DNA from: Panorpa germanica
Taxonomy: Eukaryota; Arthropoda; Insecta; Mecoptera; Panorpidae
Direction of reading: 5' to 3'
NCBI GenBank assembly: GCA_963678705.1
Contig: CAVMBN010000174.1
Coordinates: 104,734 to 168,733 of the forward strand
DNA length: 64,000 bases
Under the pieces are notes generated by a model. The model was not told the DNA's origin, ran no database searches, and was given only the letters and a program-made list of their open reading frames with translations. Position 1 is the stretch's first letter. Every line of letters begins with the position of its first letter. This document shows, one piece after another, positions 50,798 through 63,256 of the stretch. The position numbers were made by a program, and so were the translations under genes.

Positions 50798-51477
50798 AAT
50801 AAGTTTTAATTTTAATAAATATTTTAATCATCCATTGAATTTACATGACTTGAACAATATGAATACAAAATTGCATGACTTAACCAAATATGGGCACAAA
50901 ATTTTTATAGTACACTTTTATAGAAATTAAGACATAGTACATAAACCCATTACCAAACAGTTTAACTCGGTCTCGGTTTGATTCGGTCAAGTTCGTCGAT
51001 TCTCGTCATTTGCTATTTCATTTGACAGTTGTTACATTGTTTCGTTCCATACACTTATAAAAAATAGTTTTAGATACATTTTTTTATCTCAAGTTATATT
51101 TAAATAATAAATATATATAATAAAATATTATATTCTTGTCTGAGCGACGAGTATTTTGAGCAATACCGTTAGTAGGTTAAAGCATATTATTTCTTCGCAT
51201 AATATGATTTCTTAGCTATATTTAAAAACTTAAAAAGGCTCTACATTACGCCTGATATAATGCAGCACTTTATACAGCTTCATACATGTTTCTCATACGC
51301 ACTCAAATAATACATTTTAGGGTATCAATAACTAACCCTATATATTCACAGGATGTTCTTATAAAACTGTCTTATTTATATAATAAACTTATTATGTACG
51401 CATACTCATACATTAATATGTCTATGCATATATATATATATATTAGAGCTCTTATGACCAGTGTTAATTATATAAGA

Positions 51478-51832
51478 ACTAGCTGTCCCGGCCACGCGTT
51501 GCTGTACCTAACGTTTTTGTCATATTACATTACATAGCGCCATCTATTGAATATTTACTCAATCTAGTCAACAGATTTCGATTTACTCAACAGAATATTT
51601 ACTCAATCTAGTCAACAGATGTCGCCATCATCGTCGCCCGATGTCATATGTCATATACAGATAATTAATAGACAAATAATTAGCAATAAGATAAATAAAT
51701 TGAGATGTAAGCTATCCTATCTTTCAAGTTGGGTCAAACTGCACACGGTGTACAAATTTCATTAAAATCGGTTAAGTAGTTTAGGAGTCCATAGGGGACA
51801 ACACAGTGACACGTAATTCATATATATTAAGA
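51478..51832 (+). repeat. Dispersed insect repeat ('actagctgtcccgg...' type)
   Basis: About 355 bp from 'actagctgtcccggc' to 'catatatattaag', with 'caaatttcattaaaatcggtt' and 'aggagtccatagggga' inside. This looks like the widespread insect repeat whose copies resemble a LINE 3' end or SINE. The class is not certain. It sits just inside the left inverted repeat and is not duplicated on the other side. Confidence 0.5.
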
Positions 51833-52057
51833 TTATATATAACAAAACATTACTAATAAAATATGTGTATCTTATTTTATATGGATGTATTAAAACATTA
51901 AATCTTATAATAATAAAACTCAATGGTTTGTGTTTATATATTATTATTTATTTATAAATATGCTATTTTTCAATTGTTATATAAATATACATTTTAATTA
52001 TCTTAACTAAAACAGATATAAATTTATACAAAACTTAAACTTAACTTAAAATTAGTA
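51833..52057. other. AT-rich spacer downstream of the polymerase pseudogene
   Basis: No gene or repeat recognised. Confidence 0.5.
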
Positions 52058-53427
52058 CTAAATTTTATAATGTCCATGTGCTAAAGTACTTATACCATCA
52101 GTTAATACATAACTTTCATTATCATTTCCACTAAGACCTACTTTACTTATCATTTAAGTATAAATTGTATGCTTAATAGATTTAAAGGTATTCATTGTGA
52201 TCAATAATATGTTATCCTGAGATAAACAATTTACATAATCTTTAATATTGAATTTGTTTACAATATTTTTCTTAATTCCTTTTGCTTTAGCTGTGCATGA
52301 ACCCTCAATATCAATTGCATACATTTTTGACCTTAACCTAACAAACTCCCAAATTATACTACTCGCGCATTCATCTTTCATTAAGCCTAATTTAGCTTTG
52401 TTCATTAAAGGTAATGAAAATTCATTATTAAATGGATAATTAGATGTATCAAATTTATCTAGATTACACTTAATATCGTCATATATATCATCTGTTTTAA
52501 TTTGATATATTAATGAATCTGTATCTGTATACAACAATTTAGCATTACCTTTATAGATTTTTTTTGATGAAATCATAATGAAAATCGTATATTAAAGTTT
52601 TTTGATATATCAAGTACACTTTATCCTAAATACAATGGTTTATTATAAAAAACTTTAAGTTTTTGCATTTGAATAGCAACTAAGTTTTCATGAAATATAG
52701 AACAACTATGATAGTTTGGTTTACTTATAAGTGTATTAGCACCCATTGTTTTTCCTATATTATCCCAAAGAGTTATTAACTTTACATCAACACGTTTATC
52801 TACATTTTCCATTGTTTTACCATAAACTGAATTATTCATTAATTTAAAAAAGTTTTTTCTCAAATGTATTTGCAGAGTTCTTTCTTTTTAATGTATTTAG
52901 ATCAATATAACTTTTTAACCAATCAGACTGTTTAAATTCCAAAATTCTATGAATTTTATCTATTTTCAGATTATTTTTAAGACATTGCTTTAACGATCTA
53001 TTGTGAAGCACATAATTATACTTGTTATTTAGATTTGGTATTAATTTAACGTCATTTGTTTTAATGCAAGGTGGTTTAATATTTTCGGCACAGAAAGGTA
53101 GATCATTGTGTTCATCGTGCAAATAATTAGGATATCTTAAATCGACTTCTAATATATAACCAACATCTGAGTTATCTTCAATAGCTTTAGTTATTTGCAT
53201 CCCAATACATTAAATATTGAGAATCTTTATTTAAATCATAATTGGACATATATTTATTATTTGCAATTCCATGTCTGTGAGAGCATTGTGATATTCCACC
53301 TCTTATACCTTTTTTTAATAAAATGTAACATATCAATATCTGTTAAAAGTTCTAATTCAATACTTGTATAATTTAACATAGCATCCCAAGAAAGTCCTGG
53401 TGCTGTATAATATTGACAGGGATCTAA

Positions 53428-54392
53428 ATTATATGTTTTATAGCAAAATATCTGTTAACAACAGAACATCGATCTTTAAATATAAGTCTGAATATTCCCC
53501 CAATGTTTTCATTTCAAATGCATACCAAACCATTTTGGCATGATTGTAATCATCGTCAGATATATTACAGCCATTAAGTGAGCTATAAAAATTATTTTGA
53601 GATGGCAAGTCAGATTCATTAAGCATATCCCTACTATTCACATATTCATAAGGAAATACACCTTTACGTTTTAATAAATTGAAATGATTTTCATTCGGAT
53701 AGAATTTTTTAATTCAAAAAATTGTTCTGATAATAAATTTTTTGCAAGTGTTTCTAAACTAGAATGCATAAATCGTAAAGAATCAATAAATCTAAGTTTA
53801 ATATGGCAGTTATGAACTTTATCATTTTTATCGACTTTTGATTCCACCAAAATATGTTTCGTAAAAGATATATACTTTTCCTTATTTTCTGGAATAACTT
53901 CAATTTTTTCACTATCATTACCTAATTCTTTTACAATTATATGGCTATCGTAATTACTTAAGTTATGGAATATGACAGGTATAAACTTTGGAATTGTAAA
54001 TTTTAAATTGCAATGATTATGAGCAGCTCCTCGGTAATTACCAGTTAAATGACAATGATCTAACACTTTATCACCATTGAGGATACCTTCACAAATATGA
54101 CAAATAGAAGCTTCATCATATTCCTGTTTTTGCCAATCAGATAATTTATTTAAAGGCTTTACTTTATTTAAGACTTTATAAATTTGTTTAGCGTCTTCAG
54201 TTATTGTTTCAATTAATACTTTAACGCAATTAATACCTCTGTACGTATCAGTTATTGTTTCAATAAATACTTTAACGCAATTAATACCTCTGTACGTAAC
54301 AAACTTACTTAAGGAATCATTAAAGGAACATTTAATATAATAAGCAAAAGAATATGGTTCATGAATTTGAATATTATTTGAAAATGATGTAT
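53428..54392 (-). repeat. Internal tandem duplication in polymerase, downstream copy
   Basis: 965 bp, homologous to 54393-55299. It lacks ~18 bp near 53443 (present at 54411-54430) and has an extra ~55-bp tandem duplication at about 54197-54300. Confidence 0.88.
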
Positions 54393-55299
54393 ATTATATG
54401 TTTTATAGCACACATCTCGAAAATTTTCAAAAATATCTGTTAACAACAGAACATCGATCTTTAAATATAAGTCTGAATATTCCCCTAATGTTTTCATTTG
54501 CAATGCATACCAAACCATTTTGGCATGATTGTAATCATCGTCAGATATATTACAGCCATTAAGTGAGCTATAAAAATTATTTTGAGATGGCAAGTCAGAT
54601 TCATTAAGCATATCCCCACTATTTACATATTCATAAGGAAATACACCTTTACGTTTTAATAAATTGAAATGATTTTCATTCGGATAGAATTTTTTAAATT
54701 CGAAAAATTGTTCTGATAATAAATTTTTTGCAAGTGTTTCTAAACTAGAATGCATAAATCGTAAAGAATCAATAAATCTAAGTTTAATAAAGCAGTTATG
54801 AACTTTATCATTTTTATCGGCTTTTGATTCCACCAAAATATGTTTCGTAAAAGATATATACTTTTCCTTATTTTCTGGAATAACTTCAATTTTTACACTA
54901 TCATTACCTAATTCTTTTACAATTATATGGTTACAATTACTTAAGTTATGAAATATTACAGGTATAAACTTTGGAATTGTAAATTTTAAATTGCAATGAT
55001 TATGAGCAGCTCCTCGGTAATTACCAGTTAAATGACAATGATCTATCACCATTGAGGATACCTTCACAAATATGGCAAATAGAAGCTTCATCATATTCCT
55101 GTTTTTGCCAATCAGATAATTTATTTAAAGGCTTCACTTTATTTAAGACTTTATAAATTTGTTTAGCGTCTTCAGTTATTGTTTCAATAAATACTTTAAC
55201 GCAATTAATACCTCTGTACGTAACAAACTTACTTAAGGAATCATTAAAGGAACATTTAATATGGTTCATGAATTTGAATATTATTTGAAAATGATGTAT
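54393..55299 (-). repeat. Internal tandem duplication in polymerase, upstream copy
   Basis: 907 bp. It lacks ~17 bp near 55262 and ~8 bp near 55046 relative to the other copy. The junction at 54392/54393 joins the end of one copy to the start of the next. Confidence 0.88.
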
Positions 55300-55975
55300 T
55301 AGTTTCAGGATAACAAGTACTAATGGGTTTTAATAATGTTTCAAAATCTCCATATATCACAAATGGAACGCGTAATTGATTCTTATTATTATCGAATTTT
55401 AAAATGTTTTGAGATATCATATTACCCAATTTATCTTTAGCGTTATACTTAGAAGGAAGGATTGTATATATCTTATTGCAATCATATTCTAAATGTCTAT
55501 TTAACTGATCTTCTGTGTTAAAAAATGAAAAGCATCCATCACACAAAAATTGTTTACTAGTATGCTTAGTAAATTGACTTCTTATTAATCTTGATATATT
55601 TTTAATCCAACAATAATGTCCATTACTCAAATCTTCAATATACAATAAATTAACATGTTGTTTCTTCTTTTTAGATGTATAATGCAACGGTCCCACAATG
55701 AAATTATTTTCAAGTCCATAAACATTCACACTTATATCATTATTCTTTTCAAATGTTCTAATATCTTTTAATTTCATCGGTAATTCTATACCATTTGAAT
55801 TAAGTACTTTTGAATAATGTGGATATGATGTAACTCTATCCATACTTTTTGATGCTGGATACAATGCTGAAGTTATAGCCCACATAAAGCAAGCTTGATC
55901 ATTATTTACTACATTTACTATAGCCTTTTTATCTTTAACTGACAAAAGAATGTTAATTATTAGGTATTATTATAC

Positions 55976-56727
55976 TTTTGCTGTATATGAACATGAATTT
56001 CAAAAATAAACAATTACACAAAATAATATTTCGATTTTCTTTTTATCTAAACTAGAAACACTTTAAAGACTGCGTTCATTAACAATGTATAGTGGATTTT
56101 ATTATTTCTGCAGGATGTCATCTCACTTGCTGACACTAAAGGTTATATTTGATAACCATGACTTAAAAGGCTCCTATTTTGTAACTGCTTATCTGACAGC
56201 TGATAACTTCTGACAATTTTTCAAAGGCCTATATTTTACAAATTACGCTACTCATACCAGTTCCAAGGTATAGGATCCGTGTTGCTTTTTATTTAATGTC
56301 TTCTGATAGTTTTGTCTTAACTTACATAGCTTAATTTAGAAAATATATAGACGTCCGGTAAACAGTTAGAAAATAGGAGCCTCATTTCTGTAAAAGTATG
56401 TTTATAAAGTTGGCTACCAGAACCTCAAATATTTAGTTATTTTTTAATATATTGCAATACAATAAGAGATATTTACACATCTATCGTAACTATTTCAATA
56501 ATTTATATATTTGTTATTTTACTATCTCTTTTATATAAGTGTCTAAAGCAAAAGATTGTACACTACAGTACACTATGCAGAGAATCTATAGAATATTGAC
56601 ATCTCAACATTGTATATGATGTAGAGTAATGTATAAGAAACAAAAAGTGTTTAGCAAAAAAAGGTTAACTACAAACGTGGTTTATAGTTAATAATAATTA
56701 CAAACAAAGGTTTAAGTGATACAATAC
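55976..56727. other. AT-rich interior of element 2 without recognisable gene
   Basis: About 750 bp between the truncated polymerase start and the right inverted repeat. No coding similarity seen. It occupies the place where the polymerase N-terminus would be expected. Confidence 0.5.
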
Positions 56728-57319
56728 AGTTTATTATATAAATAAGACAGTTTTATAAGAACATCCTGTGAATATATAGGGTTAGTTATTGATACCCTAA
56801 AATGTATTATTTGAGTGCGTATGAGAAACATGTATGAAGCTGTATAAAGTGCTGCATTATATCAGGCGTAATGTAGAGCCTTTTTAAGTTTTTAAATATA
56901 GCTAAGAAATCATAATATGCGAAGAAATAATATGCTTTAACCTACTAACGGTATTGCTCAAAATACTCGTCGCTCAGACAAGAATATAATATTTTATTAT
57001 ATATATTTATTATTTAAATATAACTTGAGATAAAAGAATGTATCTAAAACTATTTTTTATAAGTGTATGGAACGAAACAATGTAACAACTGTCAAATGAA
57101 ATAGCAAATGACGAGAATCGACGAACTTGACCGAATCAAACCGAGACCGAGTTAAACTGTTTGGTAATGGGTTTATGTACTATGTCTTAATTTCTATAAA
57201 AGTGTACTATAAAAATTTTGTGCCCATATTTGGTTAAGTCATGCAATTTTGTATTCATATTGTTCAAGTCATGTAAATTCAATGGATGATTAAAATATTT
57301 ATTAAAATTAAAACTTATT

Positions 57320-57400
57320 TCAAAACCCAACCTTAAATGCATTACTTTTCAGTTCAATAATTGTTCTCATATGCTTAATAATCTTACAACCGTTATCCAT
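57320..57400 (-). pseudogene. 5' stub of the DNA polymerase B gene (right TIR)
   Basis: 26 codons starting MDNGCKIIKHM and then TGA, the mirror of 50717-50797. The polymerase body resumes only at 55975, about 1.35 kb further on, in the same direction. This side therefore probably held the original gene start. Confidence 0.7.
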
Positions 57401-57507
57401 TTTAAATTATATATTTCAGTTTCAAAATCAAAATATAAATAACAATTTCTTTTAAAAGTTCATTTATTTATATAATTTTACATAAAAAATATACATTAAT
57501 CACTATG

Positions 57508-57912
57508 TTATACTTTTACAATTTCGTCATCAGAGTCTAACACCTCTACAATTTCGTCATCAGAGTCTAACACCTCTACAATTTCATCGTCAGAGTCTAA
57601 TATTTCAATAACTTCATTATCATCGTCTAATAATTCTATGATTTCCACATCAGAATCTTCTTCCTGTATTTCAATTTCTTCGTGATCTATTATTATTTCA
57701 TCAGCATAACTCTCTATAATTTTCTCGTATGTCTTCTTTTCTTTTTTATCCGTCATATCATCTGAATCACAATCACCTGAATCACAATCATCTATATCAA
57801 AATCGTCAGTTATATCCTGCACATAATATCTATCTTCACTGTCAATGCCGACGCGTATATCTCCCGAATTCAATAACCATGTTACGCCTGGAATATTCTT
57901 AAATCCGTTCAT
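57508..57912 (-). CDS. Acidic repeat protein encoded in the TIR (right copy)
   Basis: 134 residues from ATG 57912, the inverted copy of 50206-50610 with a few substitutions (for example CDSGDCDSDD in the middle, KKEKK, IIIDHEE). The four C-terminal 10-residue repeats are unchanged. Both copies being open while the polymerase is ruined suggests either recent homogenisation of the two repeats or selection on this protein. Confidence 0.75.
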   Translation of the reverse strand: MNGFKNIPGVTWLLNSGDIRVGIDSEDRYYVQDITDDFDIDDCDSGDCDSDDMTDKKEKKTYEKIIESYADEIIIDHEEIEIQEEDSDVEIIELLDDDNEVIEILDSDDEIVEVLDSDDEIVEVLDSDDEIVKV

Positions 57913-59135
57913 ACTATTAAACTTTAGCTTGCACTAAGAAAATATTACTCTGTAATTACAGCTCAACATCATCTCTATTTAAGTGACATTTATACATGAA
58001 TTTACCACCTCCACCAACAGAATCCCGTTACATAGGTCTTACGCTCAACAATCATATTCTTAGACTTATATATAAATTATAATATAAAAATTTAACAGGG
58101 TAGCACTTTACTTATTTAATACTATAATATATTTACCATCAGACTATCAATTCTTAATTCTATGATCCCCGCGCATTCAAAATAAATAAAATTCTCGGGG
58201 GCCCCGACCCTTCGAGCAGTTTTATTTTAAAAAGTTTGTTTCAACTTAAGTTAGAGCTTTTGGTTTAGCTAATTGTGATTCTACTATTATCCACAACCTA
58301 TATAGCCTCATACATATGGATCAAACCGCTACCTAATAAATTTGTATAATAAAATATCCTCCTACTATTTTAACAGTTACTGTGGTGTTATAACCTCATA
58401 TATGTAAAACAACACCATTGTCTGACTTATAAGACTTTATGATTATTACAACACATAAAAAAAAAAAAATAACTGTATGCTTTGACAATCATCAATGATA
58501 TAATGTACGTATATTATAACTTGTAGTATACTTAAATAAATAATCTAATACAACAATACCCAATCCGACCCTACATTTAACTAAAACATAAAATGTATAA
58601 CAAAAAATTTGTCTACGTTTGGAAAATATTGTTTTATCATATTGCATAAGAATAATTTATATACGAAGTTCTCATGAGAACATGTGCTGACGCCGGCTAA
58701 CACGTGTGCTTCAAGTTACATTCGAAGGAATGCGCTTGTGTCTAAAGTTTCTCATGAGAACATGTGCTGTTTGCAAATTTCGAAGGAATGCGCTATAAAT
58801 ATACTGTTATAAATAATTTAACACTGTCATAATCTTATAACCAATAACAAATCAAACATAAGAATTAATATCGGTATCTCACTCTTTACCATTAGATATT
58901 AATTATTACACACGTAATAATTAATATCGCTATCTCACTCTTTCATATTACCCCACTATTACCCCAACATTGTCTAGCCACGCCACCTCACTCCTCACCC
59001 CACTATTACCCCCTTTTACATTCTTCCAAGTCTAGCCACGCCCCCTCTGCATATCGTGACCTAAATGCATCCCCACCACCAATAATTTCCAACTCAATTT
59101 CAAATTTAAGCCAGAAACGGCCCTACTCATCTACT

Positions 59136-62100
59136 GTGACTCAACAAATTAAATGCTATTACTGCCAAGGAGATCATTTAATGTACAAATGTCAAGATTT
59201 TCTGAATTTAATGTAAATGATAGAATAGAACACTGTCAAAATAATAATTTGTGTTTAAATTGTCTCTACGCCGGTCATTCTAGAAATAAATGTTAGTGAA
59301 AATATCAATAGAGAATTTGTCGAAAACCTCATAATACTTTGCTTCATTTAGAGAAGGCTACACCTCAATCAGAGCCTGCCGTATCTAGTCAAACTCTTAC
59401 GTCGCAGACTCTGAATTCAAATTACACGCTACTTGCTACCGCAGTAGTGGAGGTTGTCGACAAGCATGGAAAAACCATAAAGGCACGTGCTCTTTTGGAC
59501 AATGGCAGCCAAACGTCCTTTATGACTAAGCAGTTTGCAAGAAAATTAAAATCACCCTTAACTAACACCAATATTGTCATATCAGGTATCGGTCAAACCA
59601 AAAATAATGTAAATTCGAAAGTTAGGGTACAAATAAATTCTTTGAATAATGACTATTCACAAAATATGGAATGTTTAGTTATTGAAAAGATAACTGACAA
59701 TGTACCTAATAATTGTTTAGACATTAGGGGCTTAATTGTACCAAGCTATATAAAATTAGCTGACCCAAACTTTAACAAGCCTAGCAAGATAGACATATTA
59801 CTCGGAGCAGATGCATTCTGGGACCTAATAATAATAGGTAAAATTAAATTAGTACAAGATAAAATTAAGATACAAAACACTGTATTAGGATGGATTGTAA
59901 TTGGTATTAATGATAAAATTGAACAAAATCTGTTTCATTGCCACCATTCGCAAATCCAAACTCAGTTAACAAATTTCTGGGAAATTGAAAGTGTACCCAA
60001 TTGTAATCCGCACACTGCCGAAGAGGTAGCCTGCGAGGAGCATTTTGTAACCAACACTACGCGCGATGTGAATGGTAGGTTTGTTGTTAAAATTCTATTT
60101 AAAAAATCAGTCACATTATTGGGAGATTCCAAAATTATTGCTATGAAGCGTTTTCTCACACTTGAGAAAAAATTATTGAACAACCCCGAATTAAAAGCAA
60201 TGTACCACAAATTCATGAGCGAGTACATTCCTTTAAATCATATGACTGTTATTACAGAACCGCAATCACTAGGTAATTCATATTTTTTACCTCATCATGG
60301 TGTGTTAAAACCGACTAGCACTACCAGCAAATTAAAAATTGTTTTTAATGGTTCTATGAACACTACTACTGGTGTCTCATTAAACGATCTTCAAGCGAAT
60401 GGCCCCACTATTTACAGCGATCTTTTAACGCTATTGACCAAATTCAGAATGTTCAAATTTGTCGTTATAGCAGACATCGAAAAGATGTACCGGCAAGTCC
60501 TGGTAAATACATCACAGAGAAATTTGCAACAAATTCTCTGGCGATTCGAACCCCAAGATCCATTACTTTCGTACCAATTAAATACGGTAACATATGGTAC
60601 AACTTCTGAATCCTTTCTTGCGATCAGAAGTCTGTCTCAACTTGGGTTTGACAACTTAAAAAATCATCCTAACGCCGCAAATTCTATCCTCAGAGACTTT
60701 TATGTTGACGACCTCATAACAGGTTCCAATGACAAGAATGAACCAATTGATCGTTGCAAACAAATTAGTTCAATCTTGTCCAAAGGAGGTTTTGACTTAC
60801 GGAAATGGGTTTCCAATACACCATCATTGCTCTCGGGGTTAAAAAGTCAAAATTCAAATAAGTGTTTTTATTTTGATCTGGGTGATACAGAACACGCAAA
60901 AACGTTAGGCGTCATGTGGGATTCTGAACAGGACTTATTCAAATACAACCTTGTTCTCATTGAACAACCCGATAAACTTACGAAACGAACTATACTGTCA
61001 TTTGTTGCAAAGATTTTCGATCCACTAGGCTTACTCTCACCTTGCATTATTTTATTTAAAATCATCATACAGAAGCTATGGTTGTTAAAATTAAATTGGG
61101 ACGATGAGATGCCACAGGATCTCAAGGATTATTGTTTATCTTTAATAAAATCTTTACCTGCAATAAATGACATTTCTATAAAACGCAATGTTCTCATAGA
61201 CAATTATAAAGCTATTGAACTGCATGGGTTTTGTGATTCATCCGAAAAAGGCGTATGGAGCTTGCGTTTATTTGAAAAGTATGAATGGGTTTAGAGACAC
61301 AAAAATAAGCTTACTACATTCTAAATCAAAGATGGCGCCGTTAAAACTATAACCATACCATGTTTAGAGTTATGTGGTGCATTAATCCTTACAAGAATGA
61401 TCAGAAAAGCAATTAACTTACTTCCAGTTAACGTAGATAAAATTATTTTATGAACAGATTCCACAATTGTGTTATCGTGGATTAAACTGTCTCCTCATAC
61501 ATTAAAAACATTTGTTGCTAACCGTATCTCAGAAATTCAATCGGACATGACCGATAAACATGAATGGCGTCATGTTCCCACTGATTCAAACCCCGCGGAT
61601 CTTATATCACGAGGTATAACAGCAGACGTTCTTTTAAACAATCATTTATGGTGGTCAGGTCCAGACTGGTTAAAACATCCGTCCAGCCACTGGCCTGTAA
61701 GTAACTTTAATCTATCAGAAATCCCTGAGATAAAAGAAGTGGTGTTAACCAACCTTCTTTCAATAAAATCATTTGAATTATTTAATCGATATTCAAATTT
61801 AACAAAATTAAAAAGAATAACGGCTTATTGCAACAGATTCATAACGAACCCAAAGAACAAACAATATAAATTGACAGGTTGTTTAACTGTTCAAGAGCTA
61901 CAAAACGCCTTGCATACCTTAGTGAAGTTGTCACAAGAAGAATACTTTGCAAGCGAAATACGCTCTTTAACAGACTAAAAACCATTATTAAAGGCTAGTA
62001 CTTTGTTACATTTAAATCCATTTTTAGACGATAACGGCATAATACGCGTTGGCGGTCGTTTATCGCATTCAGAATTTGAATATGACAAAAAATATCCCAT

Positions 62101-63256
62101 GATATTACACCCAAGTCATATTTTAACTAAACTTATTGCTCGAAATGAACACGAAAGGCTATTTCACGCGGGCCCTCAAACGCTACTTTTTTCATTAAGA
62201 GATCAATACTGGCCTCTAAAAGGAATTTCACTCGCGAAATCAATCGTACACAAGTGTATCATTTGTTTCAAATTTAGACCTAAATTATCATCGCCAAAAA
62301 TGGGCAATTTACCACATGACAGAGTCAATCTCGACTATCCGTTTAGAACCACTGGAGTTAACTACGCAGGGCCCGTACTAATGAAAAGCAAATATGGCAG
62401 AGGCGGTTCTCTCATTAAATCTTACATATGCCTTTTTATTTGTTTTGCAACAAAGGCAATTCATTTAGAGTTAGTTACAGAATTATCAACTCAATGTTTT
62501 CTAGCTGCTTTAAATCGATTTATTTCGCGTCGTGGAAAACCGAATACCATTTACTCCGATAATGGTACAAATTTCGTCGGAGCTAATAACATTTTGGGTA
62601 AATTTCTATGTAATAAATCAAACACGTCCAAGATAGCAATCTCGGCCGCTGAGCTGTCGATAGTTTGGAAATTTATTCCGCCTCGATCACCTCATTTTGG
62701 AGGTCTTTGGGAAAGTAATATTAAATCAACTTAGAGTCATCTTAAGAAAGTAATACAGAACAATCATTTTCAATATGAGGATTTATATACAATACTTACT
62801 CAGATCGAAGCAATATTGAACTCCCGACCAATGTACCCCATGTCACCCAGTCCAGATGACCTTATTCCTTTCACTTCCGGACATTTACTTATAGGTCGAC
62901 AAATCACCAGTGTTATGCCTACTCCAGGAGCACCAGTGAACCTTAACAACATGAGAAGATTCCAGCAGATACAGCAGTGTATACAGTATTATTGGAAACG
63001 ATGGTCTGCAGACTATATACACTTCTGTCAGCAGCGCACAAAATGGAAGACTTCAAGCACTCAAGATCTACAAGTCGGATCGCTTGTAATAGTACAAGAA
63101 GACAACATGCCTCCTACTCAATGGATATTGGGACGCATAACACATCTCACCACAGGCAACGACAACACTCCGCGAGTCGCCACCTTGAAAACTCAAGCAG
63201 GAGAGATCAAACGTGCTGTCAGACGTTTAGCCCTTTTACCAGTGAACTCTTTTTGA
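59136..63256 (+). mobile_element. BEL/Pao LTR retrotransposon, partial
   Basis: Coding remains of a BEL/Pao element from the Gag zinc knuckles to the end of pol. Its left part is cut exactly at the end of element 2. No LTR is identified in the window; a 3' LTR might lie in 63257-64000 but has no partner for comparison. Confidence 0.85.
59154..63256 (+). pseudogene. BEL/Pao Gag C-terminus-pol polyprotein, broken
   Basis: In order: zinc knuckles (CYYCQGDHLMYKC, LCLNCLYAGHSRNKC), retropepsin with ARALLDNGSQTSF (59490 region), LGADAFWDLI and LGWIVIG (A17 type), RT with ADIEKMYRQV, YGTTSESFLA and FYVDDLITG, RNase H (ELHGFCDSS, LELCGAL, TDSTIVLSW), the integrase zinc region (NEHERLFHAG...HKCIIC), integrase core (GVNYAGPV, YSDNGTNF, GGLWES) and the C-terminal WKRWSADYIH...RRLALLP module. 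The first integrase Asp is Asn (GVNYAGP, usually GVDYAGP). Breaks: a frameshift near 59205, stops at 59294, 59297 and 59309, shifts near 61245 and 61340, TGA 61451 (Trp position), TAA 61976, TAG 62732. The open stretch 59339-61294 covers protease and RT. Confidence 0.9.

Larger units (their letters stand above)
49011..51389 (+). repeat. Left terminal inverted repeat of element 2
   Basis: 2,379 bp from AGTAGCGTAGTAG to 'tataataaact'. It includes 'agggggcgtggctagac', a GC-rich 'gggtcggggcccccgag' palindrome-like stretch at 49911-49927, the acidic gene and the polymerase stub. Compared with the right copy it lacks a ~30-bp segment near 49415, so the two have diverged. Confidence 0.9.
52058..55975 (-). 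pseudogene. Protein-primed DNA polymerase B of element 2, rearranged
   Basis: Read from 55975 downward. It starts within the protein (KAIVNV...CFMWAITSALYP), so about 190 N-terminal residues are lost. Then come CDGCFSFF...HLEYDC, the exonuclease motif YGDFETL, the HCHLTGNYRG region (twice), LKIDVLLLTDI, then a gap where motif A should be (YWDANN joins directly to later sequence near 53195). Motif B KLMNNSVYGKTMEN (52830) and motif C TDTDSLIYQI (52520) follow, and a C-terminus ISTLAHGHYKI ending at TAG 52058-52060. Breaks include a 0.9-kb internal tandem duplication, several frameshifts, a TAA at 52154-52156 and loss of motif A. It cannot make an active polymerase. Confidence 0.88.
49011..59135. 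mobile_element. Polinton-like element 2 with ~2.4-kb terminal inverted repeats
   Basis: 10,125 bp bounded by AGTAG...CTACT. The left repeat 49011-51389 and right repeat 56728-59135 are near-identical in inverse orientation. Each carries the acidic gene reading inward. The 5.3-kb interior holds a dispersed repeat and a rearranged PolB pseudogene on the minus strand; no integrase is present. The repeats are unusually long for the group because they also include the first codons of the polymerase gene, which suggests the element was rebuilt by duplicating one end. The flanks differ and no 6-bp target duplication is visible (gacgtt left, gtgact right). Confidence 0.85.
56728..59135 (-). repeat. 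Right terminal inverted repeat of element 2
   Basis: 2,408 bp, inverse of 49011-51389, ending CTACTCATCTACT (AGTAG-NNN-AGTAG on the minus strand). It has an extra ~30-bp segment near 58740 relative to the left copy. Confidence 0.9.

Noticed and set aside
51286..51537. An 83-codon plus-strand frame crossing the inner edge of the left inverted repeat
   Set aside because: It runs through an (AT)n tract and into the dispersed repeat, shows no domain, and is not kept in the right repeat.
61292..61324. Two extra in-frame stops in the BEL/Pao RNase H (TAG 61292, TAA 61322)
   Set aside because: Between about 61245 and 61340 the similarity is in the next frame (YGACVYL...SKSKMAPLK), so these are by-products of a frameshift pair, not separate nonsense changes.
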